Source: Saccopteryx bilineata (taxonomy: Eukaryota > Chordata > Mammalia > Chiroptera > Emballonuridae). Taken from it: a stretch of DNA of 64,000 bases. Location: assembly GCF_036850765.1 (NCBI RefSeq), contig NC_089490.1:130600522-130664521 (forward strand), written 5' to 3'. Under the pieces are notes generated by a model. That model searched no databases and was not told where the DNA came from. It saw only the letters and a list, made by a program, of their open reading frames with translations. The first letter of the stretch is position 1, and the number at the start of each line of letters is the position of its first letter. Below, piece after piece: positions 24,133 to 35,036 of the stretch. Position numbers and translations under genes: made by a program.

Positions 24133-24492
24133 TTTTTTTTTTTTTGTATTTTTCTGAAGCTGGAAATGGGGAGAGACAGTCAGACAGAATCCCGCATGCG
24201 CCCGACCGGGATCCACCCGGCACACCCACCAGGGGCAATGCTCTGCCCACCAGTGGGCGATGCTCTGCCCCTCCGGGGCGTCGCTCTGCTGCGACCAGAG
24301 CCACTCTAGCGCCTGGGACAGAGGCCAAGGAGCCATCCCCAGCGCCCGGGTCATCATTGCTCCAATGGAGCCTTGGCTGCGGGAGGGGAAGAGAGAGACA
24401 GAGAGGAAGGAGGGGGGGGGGTGGAGAAGCAAATGGGCGCTTCTCCTATGTGCCCTGGCCGGGAATTGAACCTGGGTCCTCCGCACGCCAGG
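24133..24492 (-). mobile_element. SINE-A with head deletion
   Basis: GCTAAATAA duplicated at 24124-24132 and 24493-24501. The head lacks the A-box segment: CCAGGC...CCAGGGC has collapsed to a single CCAGGGC, removing about 36 bp between short direct repeats. Confidence 0.9.
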
Positions 24493-24582
24493 GCTAAATA
24501 AATTTTTTTATAAAATTCATCAAGCCTTGTGCATCCCTGCTTTGATGATCTAACAAAGAGTTGTAAACAAAATTTAACTTTT

Positions 24583-25018
24583 TTAATGTATTTTTTATTT
24601 TTATTTTTTAGCAAGAGAGACAGAAACAGAAAGAGACAGAGAGAGGGACAGATAGGGACAGACAGGCAGGAAGGGAGAGAGATGAGAAACTTCAATTCTC
24701 TGGTGAAGCACCTTAGTTGTTCATTGATTGCTTTCTCATGTGTTCCTTGACCTGGGGCGGGAAGAGCTTCATTTGAGCCAGTGAACCTTTGCTCAAGCCA
24801 GCGACTTTGAGCTCAAGCCAGCAACCTTTGGGCTCAAGCCAGCAATCATGAGGTCATGTCTTTGATCTCATGCTCAAGCCAGCGACCCCGCACTCAAGCT
24901 GCTGAGCCTGTGCTCAAGCCAGATGAGCCTTCGTTCAAGCTGGCAACCTTGGGGTTTTGAACCTGAGTCCTCAGCATCCCAGGCCAATGCTCTATCACTG
25001 CACCACTGCCTGCTTAGG
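24583..25018 (-). mobile_element. SINE-C, long form
   Basis: At least six CTCAAGCCAGC-like units; head complement ACTGCCTGCTTAGGC is diverged. TAASTTTTTAA flanks. Confidence 0.85.
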
Positions 25019-25092
25019 CTAAGTTTTTAAAATATTAAGACAACTCAATTTACTTAAGCAATTAAAAATCTGGTGATAAGAAGCCCAAGGAA

Positions 25093-25466
25093 GCCCTGGC
25101 CAGTTGGCTCAGTGGTAGAGCCTCAGCCTGGCGTGCAGGAGTCCCAGGTTCGATTCCCAGCCAGGGCACACAGGAGAGCACCCATCTGCTTCTCCACCCC
25201 TCCCCCTCTCCTTCCTGGCTCTCTCTTCCCCTCCTGCAGCCAAGGCTCCATTGGAGTAAAATTGGCCGGGCGCTGAGGATGGCTCCATGGTCTCTGCCTC
25301 AGGCACTAAAATGGCCCTGATTGCAACAGAGCAACGCCCTAGATGGGCAGAGCATCGCCCCCTGGTGGGCATGCCAGAAGGATCCTGGTTGGGCGCATGC
25401 GGGAGTCTATCTGACTGCCTCCCCGTTTCCAACTTCAGAAAAATACAAAAAAAAAAAAAAAAAAAA
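25093..25466 (+). mobile_element. SINE-A
   Basis: AGAAGCCCAAG at 25079-25089 and 25467-25477; head GCCCTGGCCAGTTGGCTCAG. Confidence 0.9.
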
Positions 25467-25538
25467 AGAAGCCCAAGCAATTATTTAAAATATTAAAGTT
25501 TTGCTTTCCCTTTATAATCTCTTATTAAGAGCATACCA

Positions 25539-25853
25539 GGCCCTGGCCAGTTGGCTCAGTAGTAGAGCGTCGGCCTGGCGTGCAGGGGGACCTGGGTTCG
25601 ATTCCTGGCCAGGGCACATAGGAGAAGTGCCCATTTGCTTCTCCACCCCCCCTTCCTCTTTGTCTCTCTCTTCCCCTCCCGCAGCCAGGGCTCCATTGGA
25701 GCAAAGATGGCCCGGGCGCTGGGGATGGCTCCTTGGCCTCTGCCCCAGGCGCTAGAGTGGCTCTGGTGGCAGCGGAGCGACGCCCCGGAGGGGCAGAGCA
25801 TCTCTCCCCGTTTCCAGCTTCAGAAAAATACAAAAAAAAAAAAAAAAAAAAAA
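25539..25853 (+). mobile_element. SINE-A, short form
   Basis: AAGAGCATACCA at 25527-25538 and 25854-25865. About 85 bp of the usual GGTGGGC-repeat and CGCATGCGGG segment is missing before CTCTCCCCGTTTCCAG. Confidence 0.92.
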
Positions 25854-25865
25854 AAGAGCATACCA

Positions 25866-26149
25866 TTAGTACAGAAAAATTTCATTCTTTTAACAGACAA
25901 GTAACATTCAGTTTTAGCTTTACATAAGTACATCACTGATATTAAAGCTTAGTTAAGTTTTAAAGCATTAACAAATCATTCAACTTTAGCCAGCTTAAAA
26001 ATCTGAAATAACTAGGGCAAAATTATTTTTATTTTCCTTAATGAAAATGTTAGCACAGGCAGCTAGATACTAGTAAACAAAGTGAGCAATGGGATCAGAC
26101 ATTATTAAGCATAATAAACTAGAGAGCATACGTCTGCTTCACTAGGAAG
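25866..26149. other. Unique AT-rich sequence
   Basis: Nothing recognised. Confidence 0.4.
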
Positions 26150-26390
26150 TTGGACAAGGTTTCCTTTTTCTCTACACCCTTTAGCACTTGTTGTTTGTTG
26201 ATGTACTGTTGATAGCTATTCTGACTGGTGTGAGGTGCTACCTACCTCCTTGTGGTTTTAATTTGCATCTCTCTGATGATTAATGACATTGAGCATCTTT
26301 TCATATGTCTATCGGCCACTGTATGTCCTCCTTGGAAAAGTTTCTATTGAGGTCCTCTGTCCATTTTTTAATTGGATTGTTTGTTTGCTG
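26150..26390 (-). mobile_element. L1 ORF2 fragment
   Basis: GGTTTTAATTTGCATCTCTC and CATTGAGCATCTTTTCATAT are standard L1 antisense text, also present at 63291-63340. Confidence 0.8.
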
Positions 26391-26570
26391 AAAAATTTGC
26401 TATAAAACTCTTTTACTTTATTTATATCTATTTAATTCATCAATTATTAACAAGTATGTTTAGGTTACCCACAAAAAGTTTTATGAAGTTATACCAAGTT
26501 ATTGCTTTTGTTGACAAGTTTGTAAGCCTAGGTAGAATAAAAATACTATTCTTAAAAATTGATAACTTTA

Positions 26571-26962
26571 GGCCCTGGCCGGTTGGCTCAGCGGTAGAGC
26601 GTCGGCCTGGCATGCAGGGGACCCGGATTCGATTCCCGGCCAGGGCACACAGGAGAAGCGCCCATTTGCTTCTCCACCCCCCCTCCCGCCCCTCCTTCCT
26701 CTCTGTCTCTCTCTTCCCCTCCCACAGCCAAGGCTCCATTGGAGCAAAGATGGCCCGGGCGCTGGGGATGGCTCCTTGGCCTCTGCCCCAGGCGCTAGAG
26801 TGGCTCTGGTTGCGGCAGAGCGACGCCTGGGAGGGGCAGAGCATCGTCCCCTGGTGGGCAGAGCATCGCCCCTGGTGGGCGTGCCGGGTGGATCCCGGTA
26901 GGGCGCATGTGGGAGTCTGTCCGACTGTCTCTCCCCGTTTCCAGCTTCAGAAAAAAAAAAAA
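26571..26962 (+). mobile_element. SINE-A, full length
   Basis: ATTGATAACTTTA at 26558-26570 and 26963-26975. Confidence 0.93.
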
Positions 26963-26975
26963 ATTGATAACTTTA

Positions 26976-27309
26976 AAGATGTGTCTGATTTAATTAAACA
27001 GACAAACCTAAATCAGTTTTAACATCAAATATTCTCCCAGATCACATGGTTCTGAAAAGCATTTGGGTTCATTTTTGTTATACTTTTAAATTTATATAAG
27101 CACATAATTTCTTTAAGCCAATTAAACAGCTTTTTAAAAATATATAAACCAATTTTATTAATCTTCTCCAGAGGTATGAAAATACATGCATGTTAAAGAA
27201 AAAAAAAAAAGAACCATGACATAAGTACAATAAGGCAAAATACTACTAATTTGTAACAGTTGAAATCAGCTAAGTTTTTGCCATTCAGATAGCCAAGGCT
27301 TTACGGGTT
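26976..27309. other. Unique AT-rich sequence
   Basis: Nothing recognised. Confidence 0.4.
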
Positions 27310-27625
27310 TTTATTTGTTTGTTTGTTTATAGGGAGAGAGAGAGACAGAGACAGAGTTCAAACAGACAGGAAGGGAGAGATTAGAAGCATCAACTCATAG
27401 TTGCAGCACGTTAGTTGTTCATTGATTGCTTTCTCTGATGTGCCTTGACGGGGGGCGGGGGTAGGGTGGGAGCAGCTGAACCAGTGAGCCCTTTCTCAAG
27501 CCAGTGACCTCTTGCTCAAGCCAGGGACCTTGGGCTTCAAGCCAGTGACCATGAGGTCATGTCTCTGATCCCATGCTCAAGCTGGTGACCCTGTGCTCAA
27601 ACTGGTGAGCCTATGCTCAAACCTC
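27310..27625 (-). mobile_element. SINE-C, head missing
   Basis: (GTTT)n tail side and several CTCAAGC units; stops before the tRNA-like end. Confidence 0.75.
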
Positions 27626-28751
27626 AGAGTGCCTGGCACACACCAGGCACTCCACAAATGTTAGTCAAACAATTCAGTCAATGAGTCAGGAAATAGGGTT
27701 CGTGCCCATCCAAAAATAACAACAAGAACAAGAACAACAACAAAATCAGAATTTTGGAGAGATATCTGCATCTCTATGTTCATCGCCAAGCTAAGAACAT
27801 GGAAGCAGACATGAAAAGAATAAAATCCTGCCATTTGCAACAACATGGATGGACCTAGAGGGCATTATGTAAGTGAAATAAGTCAGAAGCAAATACTGCA
27901 TAACCTCACTTACACGTAAAATCTGAAGTAGTCAAGGTCAGGTACAGTTTCTGTTATGCAAGATGACTAAGTCTTGGTGGTCTACTGCACAGCATACTGC
28001 CTGTAGCTAATACTACTATATTGTGTGCTTACAATTTGCTAAAAGGGTAGACCTTGTGTTCAGTGTCCTCACCACACACACATTGTCCTCACCATCGTCA
28101 TGTGGGAGGGAACTTTAAGAGACAATAAATGTGTTTCTGGCCTGGATCGTTGTGGTTTTATAGTGCATGCTTACCTCAATACGGTGGTTGGCAAACGACA
28201 AATGATGGAGAGAACCTGTGCTGCCTACAGCTGCCTGCACACAGTGTCTTAGAGAGCACGGGATCTGTGGACCACACTCTCTACCCCCTACTCACTGGTT
28301 CTGGTGGACTGCCCACCCCACTCCTCTCTATCCTCTTCCCACCAACCCCATCACTCCTGTGGCGGCAGCGAGAGAGGAGAGAGGCCAGATTTCTCTGGCT
28401 GCTTCCAGGCCCTCCTTTGAGAACACTGTTCTTTCCGTTTGGAAAACCCGGCGACGTGCGTAACCATTAGTCTCTGCCTGTACCTGTGATGCAATCTTGT
28501 TCACTCCACAGAACCCACATCCTTCCTGCCCTGCTGGCCTGTGATGACTATAAATTCTTCAAGTTTCCTCTTGGGCTGTTCCTGAGGCCAGAATCTGGGT
28601 GAGTACAGCTTCTGGGTGAGTCCAGTTTTGTGGAACAGGATGGCCAAACGGGCCTGGGGAAGAATGGGGAGAGTGTCTTCAAGACCAGAACTCGACTAAG
28701 GATTTCTTCTGTCAGCCTCCTGTCAGTCCCTCAATGACATTTCTGGTATGT
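27626..28751. other. L1 3' piece at left, then unique sequence
   Basis: About 27775-28060 reads as + orientation L1 3' sequence (GCAACAACATGGATGGACCT, then GTGAAATAAGTCAGAAGC). The rest shows no gene. Confidence 0.5.
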
Positions 28752-28940
28752 TTTTTTTTTTCTTAATTTTTATTTATTGATTTTAGTGATAAAGGGAGAG
28801 GGGGAGAGACAGAAAAAGAGAGAGAGAGAGACAAGAACATCGAGCTGTTCCTGTATGTGCCCTGACCAGGGATTGAGACAGCAACCTTTGTGCTTCAGGA
28901 TGACACTCTAACCAACAAAACTATCTGGCCAAAGATGGAA
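28752..28940 (-). mobile_element. SINE-V
   Basis: TTTTTATTTATTGATTTTAG tail side; GTGCCCTGACCAGGGATTG core; AACTATCTGGCC end. Confidence 0.75.
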
Positions 28941-29206
28941 TGTTCTTTTATGTTTATCATTATATGGACTCTATGTGCACATGTGTGAGGGTGGGGTAGG
29001 GGGTGGGGACAGGAACAGCATCACAGTTTACACCCAGGACTGCTGCAGATTTGCCAAGCGGCCCCAGGGAGTGGATGGGTGGGATGAGCATCCTCAGAGC
29101 CCAACAGAAAGAAAGGGGAAATTTCAGAGTGAGTGCACCAGGGCTAAGAATAGGGGAGCACGGGGAAAAGCTGAAGTCCTGCTGTGGACGGGAAGGCTGG
29201 TGGGGC

Positions 29207-29470
29207 TAGCGATTTTCAACCTTTTTCATCTTGTGGCACACATAAATTAATTACTAAAATTCTGTGACACACCAAAAAATATATTTCTTGCTGATCTGAC
29301 AAAACATAAGTATAATTTTGATTTATTTACATTGGGCAGCTACTGTTGTGTTGGCTCTTGACATTTTTTTAAATTTGACAGTCTAAGGGAAAAGAGGTCA
29401 GTGTCCCTAACTAAATAATCAGGTACTGCATACTTTAAAAATTCTTGCAGAATACTGGTTGAAAATCGCT
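29207..29470 (+). mobile_element. Non-autonomous hAT element, 264 bp
   Basis: AGCGATTTTCAACC and GGTTGAAAATCGCT ends, perfect 8-bp duplication GGTGGGGC at 29199-29206 and 29471-29478. Confidence 0.9.
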
Positions 29471-29478
29471 GGTGGGGC

Positions 29479-29765
29479 AAATGTGGAGGGTCTGAACAGC
29501 TGGTGGATCTGTCTGAAGATAATCGCCCTCCCCAAATGCATAAGAAGATGGAGTTGGGTGGGCAGGGGAGGAGAGAAGTGGAGAGGCAAGGATGGAGATA
29601 AGGAGCAATAAGCACATTTGAGGTGCCGAACATCAAACTGTGGTTCAGTACAAATCCTGATTTGTCCACTTCCTCTGATATTGTCATTTTTGGTTTGGGC
29701 TGATGTGCTTTTCTCAACTCAATAATGTGAAAATATTGATCCCAAACAAAGCAACATGTGCATCC
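29479..29765. other. Unique sequence
   Basis: Nothing recognised. A minus-strand frame running through this and both neighbouring hAT elements is fortuitous. Confidence 0.4.
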
Positions 29766-29773
29766 ATCTAACA

Positions 29774-30106
29774 CAGGGGTCCCCAAACTTTTTACACAGG
29801 GGGCCAGTTCACTGTCCCTCAGACCGTTGGAGGGCCAGACTATAAAAAAAACTATGAACAAATTCCTATGCACACTGCACATATCTTATTTTAAAGTAAA
29901 AAAACAAAACGGGAACAAATACAATATTTAAAATAAAGAACAAGTAAATTTAAATCAACAAACTGACCAATATTTCAATGGGAACTATGCTCCTCTCACT
30001 GACCACCAAAGAAAGAGGTAAGCCCCTTCCAGAAGTGCAGCGGGGGCCGGATAAATGGCCTAAGGGGGCCGCATGTGGCCCGCGGGCCGTAGTTTGGGGA
30101 CCCCTG
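29774..30106 (-). mobile_element. Non-autonomous hAT element, 333 bp, copy 2
   Basis: Same family as the element at 20735, inverted. Perfect duplication ATCTAACA at 29766-29773 and 30107-30114. Confidence 0.93.
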
Positions 30107-30114
30107 ATCTAACA

Positions 30115-30594
30115 CTTAGGAGCTGTGAGGGCATGAAAGAGCTGATTTCCAGTCTTTGTGGAACTTGAAGTCTAATTAGAAAAACTGAGTCGACAGTGAA
30201 AGTCTGTGTATGTCGAGAGAGGCAGTCTGCCCTGGGCCCTGAATGTCTCCCCCACACCCTTGCTGAGTATGCCAAGAATAAAAGTTCTAGCTGCTCCTTA
30301 TCTGGGCTATTTCTCAGAACAGTGAGGGTCCTTGAGATGAAGTCACCTCTCTCCCCAACCAAGGCCAGGCTTGTTTCTGCTTGCTATCAGAGTGTTGAAG
30401 CCCCCAAGCTACGTGTGATACAAACCCACAGTGTACATGCATTATCCCCAGCGGACTTGGAGGACATAGGAAACCAATGCAAACCAGTGTCATGCTCATG
30501 CTTCTTGCTTTGCCAAAGGCTACAAAGGTCATCATCTATGACCCATGAATTTCATGTCTTTTGCCTGCATCCATGAAACCTTAACACACCTGTT
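30115..30594. other. Unique intergenic sequence
   Basis: Nothing recognised. Confidence 0.4.
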
Positions 30595-30606
30595 TATTAG
30601 ATTTTT

Positions 30607-30976
30607 TTTTTTTTGTATTTTTCTGAAGCTGGAAATGGGGAAAGACAGTCAGACAGACTCCCGCATGCGCCTGACCAGGATCCACCTGGCACGCCCACCA
30701 GGGGGCGATGCTCTGCCCCTCCGGGTCGTCGCACTGCCGAGACCAGAGCCACTCTAGCGCCTGGAGCAGAGGCCGAGGAACCATCCCCAGCGCCCGGGCC
30801 ATCTTTGCTCCAATGGAGCCTTGGCTGCGGGAGGGGAAGAGAGAGACAGAGAGGAAGGAGGGGGTGGGGGTGGAGAAGCAAATGGGCGCTTCTCCTATGT
30901 GCCCTGGCTGGGAATCGAACCCGGGTCCCCCGCACGCCAGGCCGACGCTCTACCGCTGAGCCAACCGGCCAGGGCC
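30607..30976 (-). mobile_element. SINE-A
   Basis: TATTAGATTTTT at 30595-30606 and 30977-30988. Confidence 0.93.
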
Positions 30977-30988
30977 TATTAGATTTTT

Positions 30989-32059
30989 AAGTAGGGTAAA
31001 ATCCCAGATCCTTTATAGAACCTAACATAATTGTGCTTTCAAGTTCTGGGAAGAATATTAGCAAGGCATTACCATGGACCATTGAATGACTGTTAATTGT
31101 AGCTGGTCTTCCACATGGAGGTGCTCTGTTTACTATAATACAATCAAAGTGTTGGGAAAATCAAAGGGTGCAAATCAAGACATCCACCCTTGTATATTTT
31201 AGAAATACACTTTAAAAATCTCTCTGTGTACTTTACGTATAGATTTGTCAAAAATTTGGAGTAATAGATTTAATTCATTCAAGTTTTGGGAGTCTCTACT
31301 ATTATAACCCAACTGTCAAAGCTGGTAAAGACTATAAAGATAGTCAAATTAATCTACCAAACTAAACATATTCAATTGAAAAAATAAAGAGAGTCTATAT
31401 ATGATAAAGGTTGGGAAAATGTCTTTGCCTTTTAATGATCTATTTTACTGTCTTGATCTGAATGAGATAACTATTATAGTGAAGAAGTTGAACTGATGGT
31501 CTCACATGTTTTCAAGCTGTGAAACATGCAGTGTTGGGGGTACAAGCTCAGGGATCAATGAGTCTGGTCTCCTTCCTGGCTGTGCCTGTCTGACTTGGTC
31601 TTCACTTCCATCAAATGGGGCAAGGTACGTGTACATCTCACAGGGCCTTGAGCAGGTGAGACAGGAGGAAGAGTCAGTGTCATGCCCAGCCCATGGGACA
31701 CTCTCAGTCAGTGTGAGGTACACAGTTATTACAATCACAAATCCTATAGGAGGCATTAACGAGATGTGTGTTCCTTGTTCCCCTGTGCACCCAACTGCAT
31801 CTCACCAGTTTCTCCCCATCAGTGGGCTGCCAGGTGGGCAGTTTGGGGCAATCCTTCCTCCATTTGCTGCATGCTCTCACTGCAATCCTTCCTCCACTTG
31901 CTGCATGCCCTCTCGTCTCTCCAGTATCCCCACCGTCACTCATTCCCTGGTGTCCTTTGGTTTCCCATCATCTTTCCTCAAATCAACTGAGACACAAGGA
32001 ACCAGAGCCTTTCAGTTGGTCATTTACAAACCATGTTTTTTTCCACTCTGTCGTTTTAT
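30989..32059. other. Unique sequence upstream of NLRP3; likely promoter region
   Basis: No repeat recognised over the last kilobase before the 5' exon. Tandem-like copies of CAATCCTTCCTCCAYTTGCTGCATGC's core (CTTCCTCC, TTGCTGCATG) occur at 31850 and 31884. I could not identify a convincing NF-kB site by eye; GGGGCAATCC at about 31844 is a weak match. Confidence 0.4.
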
Positions 32060-32293
32060 AGGTGAGTAGAGTGAAGTTGAGGGACAATGAAATATTTGAC
32101 TGAGTGTAGCCCAGTCTTCAGTGTGACCCACACTTTCCAGGTGGCCCACAGAGGTGGTGCCACGATGCAGTCCAGAACATCCACTACCTTGTTGGTGTGA
32201 CTATGTGTGCCAGTTCAATTGTTTCTGTCACAGGGATGCCTTTCTTCTGTGGCACAGGACACTCTTGAGTTGAGCCAGGAACAAAATTGTCTG
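32060..32293 (+). other. NLRP3: Putative 5' untranslated exon of NLRP3
   Basis: Two blocks here resemble the human NLRP3 5' leader as I recall it: one near 32066-32112 (GTGAAGTTGAGGGACAATG) and one near 32233-32293 (GCACAGGACACTCTTGAG, then GAGCCAGGAACA). A good donor, CTG|GTAGGT, follows at 32293/32294. The next acceptor, CTTCCCAG at 32451-32458 behind a pyrimidine tract, would join it to the start-codon exon 43 nt before the ATG. The 5' limit is a guess. A TATA-like TTTTATAGG lies at about 32053. RNA 5'-end data would settle both ends. Confidence 0.55.
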
Positions 32294-32458
32294 GTAGGTA
32301 TTTGATTCACTTATCAAAACTGCAGATAAAATTTGTTACATTTCATTGATACATTTTCCTTTTAGTCTTCCTACTTTTTGATCATTTAGGTCTCTCTGAA
32401 ATGTCTCTTTGAAAGATACTCTTTTTACCTATATGCTGTTTCCACTCCTACTTCCCAG

Positions 32459-32778
32459 AGTGGACCTACATCCCAAAGCCTTGACTTGAGTTCACACAAG
32501 CATGACCAGTGTCCGTTGCAAACTGGCGCACTACCTGGAGGACCTGCAGGACGTGGACTTGAAGAAGTTCAAGATGCACCTGGAAGACTATCCTCCTCAG
32601 AAGGGCTGCACTGCACTCCCTCGGGGCCAGACGGAGAAAGCAGATCCTGTGGACCTAGCCACTCTCATGATTGACTTCAATGGGGAGGAGAAGGCATGGG
32701 CCATGGCAGTCTGGATTTTTGCTGCAATCAACAGGAAAGACCTTCATGAGAAAGCCAAGAGGGATGAACCAGAATGGG
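32459..32778 (+). CDS. NLRP3: NLRP3 coding exon 1: pyrin domain
   Basis: The start codon at 32502 has A at -3 (AAGCATGA) and aligns with human Met3, so the human-type upstream Met-Lys is absent. Residues 1-92 form a complete six-helix PYD that nucleates ASC filaments. Visible conserved pieces are [35 protein letters not shown] and [16 protein letters not shown]. Ser3 corresponds to human Ser5, the PP2A-controlled site that gates PYD assembly, and Cys6 to human Cys8. The exon ends after the first base of codon 93, with donor G|GTGAGT. Reading on into the intron gives a stop after two codons, so unspliced RNA would encode a free pyrin domain of 94 residues. Positions 32459-32501 are untranslated. 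Confidence 0.97.
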
Positions 32779-35001
32779 GTGAGTGAAGGAAGACAGTGTT
32801 TTTTTTTGTTTGTTTTTTGGGGTTTTTTTTAAGTGATGATAACACACACATAACATAAAATTTGTCATCTTAACCATATTTCATTTCACTAGTGTTCAAC
32901 ACATTCAGATTGCTATATAATCAATGGCCACAACTCCTTTTCATCTCACAAAACTATATACCCATTAAATATCAATAACTAATCCCTTTCCTTCAGCCCC
33001 TGGCAACCACCGTGTACTTTCTGTCTATGAATTTGACTCCTCTAGGAATCTCTTATAAGTGGAATTATTCAGGATTTGCCTTTTAGTGGTGACTGATTTA
33101 TTTTATTTAGCATAATGTCCTCAGACCAGAGGCGGATTTAACGGTGGGTGCACCAGGCATGCACCCTGGGCAACGACATCTGAAGGGCCCAGCAAAACCC
33201 CAACTTTACACTTTTTTCTAATGTGAGGGGCCCAATGTTTTCTTTTGCACCCGAGGCCTCAACTTAATCCACCTCTGCCTCAAACATCACCCATGTTGTC
33301 ACAGATGACAAGATTTCATTCCTTGTTAAGGTAGAGTAATATTCCACGGTATGTTTATACCACATTTTGTTTATCTATTACTCTATCCGTGGACATTCAG
33401 ATTGCTTTCAGCTTTTCATTATTGTGAATAATGCTAATATGAACATGTACAAATTTCTTGGAGATCCTGCTTTCAATTCTTTTGAGTATATGCCCAGAAG
33501 TGGAATTACTGAATTATATGGTAGTTCTATGTTTTTTGAGAAATTGGCATATTGTTTTTCATAGTGCCACTCCCACCAACAGTGCACAACGATTCTAATT
33601 TCTCCACATTATTGCCAACAGTTATTTTATGTTTCTTTTTATAGTAGTTATCCTAATGAGTGTGAGACAACATCTCATTTTGGTTTTGATTAGCATTTCA
33701 CTATTGGCTAGTGATAAGGAGTGCCTTTTCATGTGCTTGTTGGCTCTTTATCTTTGAAAAAAAATGTCTATTTAAGCCCATTTAATTGACTGGCTTGTTT
33801 TTTGTTGTTGACTTTACAGGAGCTCTTTCTATATCTAGATATTAAGCCCTGCTGAGATATATGATCTGCAGATATTTCCCCCCATTCCATTCATGGGTTG
33901 CCTTTTTACTATGTTAATTGTATCCTATGCATCAGAGTTGGTACATGTGTGTTTTAGTTATTTCTTTTACTTTTCTTGGCTTCATCCTCTTTCTTCCTCT
34001 CATGATAGTGGTATGAGAAGATGGAAAAAAAACAGTCCGCTTTTGTTTCTAACTCCTTTAGAAATTCAAGTCAGGGGCCCTGGCCGGTTGGCTCAGCGGT
34101 AGAGCGTCAGCCTGGTGCGCGGGGGACCCGGGTTCGATTCCCGGCCAGGGCACATAGGAGAAGCGCCCATTTGCTTCTTCACCCCCACCCTTCCTCTCTG
34201 TCTCTCTCTTCCCCTCCCGCAGCCAGGGCTCCATTGGAGCAAAGATGGCCCGGGCGCTGGGGATGGCTCCTTGGCCTCTGCCCCAGGCGCTAGAGTGGCT
34301 CTGGTCTCGCAGAGCGACGCCCGGGGAAGGGCAGAGCATCGCCCCCTGGTGAGCAGAGCATCGCCCCTGGTGGGCGTGCCGGGTGGATCCCGGTCGGGCG
34401 CATGCGGGAGTCTGTCTGACTGTCTCTCCCCGTTTCCAGCTTCAGAAAAATACAAAAAAAAAAAAAAAAGAAACCCAAGTCAGGGCTCATGTACCCTCAG
34501 GAAACTTCTCTGATTAGTTTCACTTTATCCAAATTTCTCCTGTGTCTGAAACTTAGCATTAGGTCTCAGTTACATCCCCTTAGTTAGGAGTTCCAGTTTT
34601 TGACACTTTGTATTTTTTTTCCTTTCCTTTTCTTTTCTTTTCTTTTCAGAGAATGCACATGTTTCTGTGGTATGCCGGGAAGAAAGCCTGGAAGAAGAGT
34701 GGATGGGTTTATTGGGGTACCTTTCCAGAATCTCTATTTGTAAAAAAAGAAAAGGTAATCATGAGGGTGATGCTTTCAATTGGGTTTGGAGACTCAGTCT
34801 GGGAGGCATTGGAAAGCCGGGAATTCGTCATCCTAAGTACTCCTGCTCCTGGGGCTGAAAAGCCTATTCCAGGAAATCCACCCCTGCTGAAAACACGAAT
34901 ACATTTTCACTTGGCTCCTTGCAATTCCCAAGCCAAGGAGAGGCCATTGAGTGTCTCAGCTTTTTTAAAAAATTATTTATTAGTAGTTTTAGAGAGAAGA
35001 G

Positions 35002-35036
<35 letters not shown>

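Noticed and set aside
26571..26660. tRNA gene (A and B boxes with GGTTCGATTCC)
   Set aside because: It is the head of a SINE-A with a target duplication and poly-A tail; no copy folds into a full cloverleaf with an acceptor stem that I can see.
29340..29882. 180-codon minus frame
   Set aside because: It runs across a hAT element, unique DNA and into a second hAT element, so it cannot be an ancestral coding frame.
1..32000. ZNF496 or another zinc-finger gene upstream, as in human
   Set aside because: No C2H2 repeats or SCAN/KRAB peptides are seen on either strand; the neighbour must lie further left.
31506..32069. 187-codon + frame just upstream of NLRP3
   Set aside because: No recognisable domain or splice context; the frame ends in the proposed 5' exon. 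Chance opening in GC-balanced sequence.
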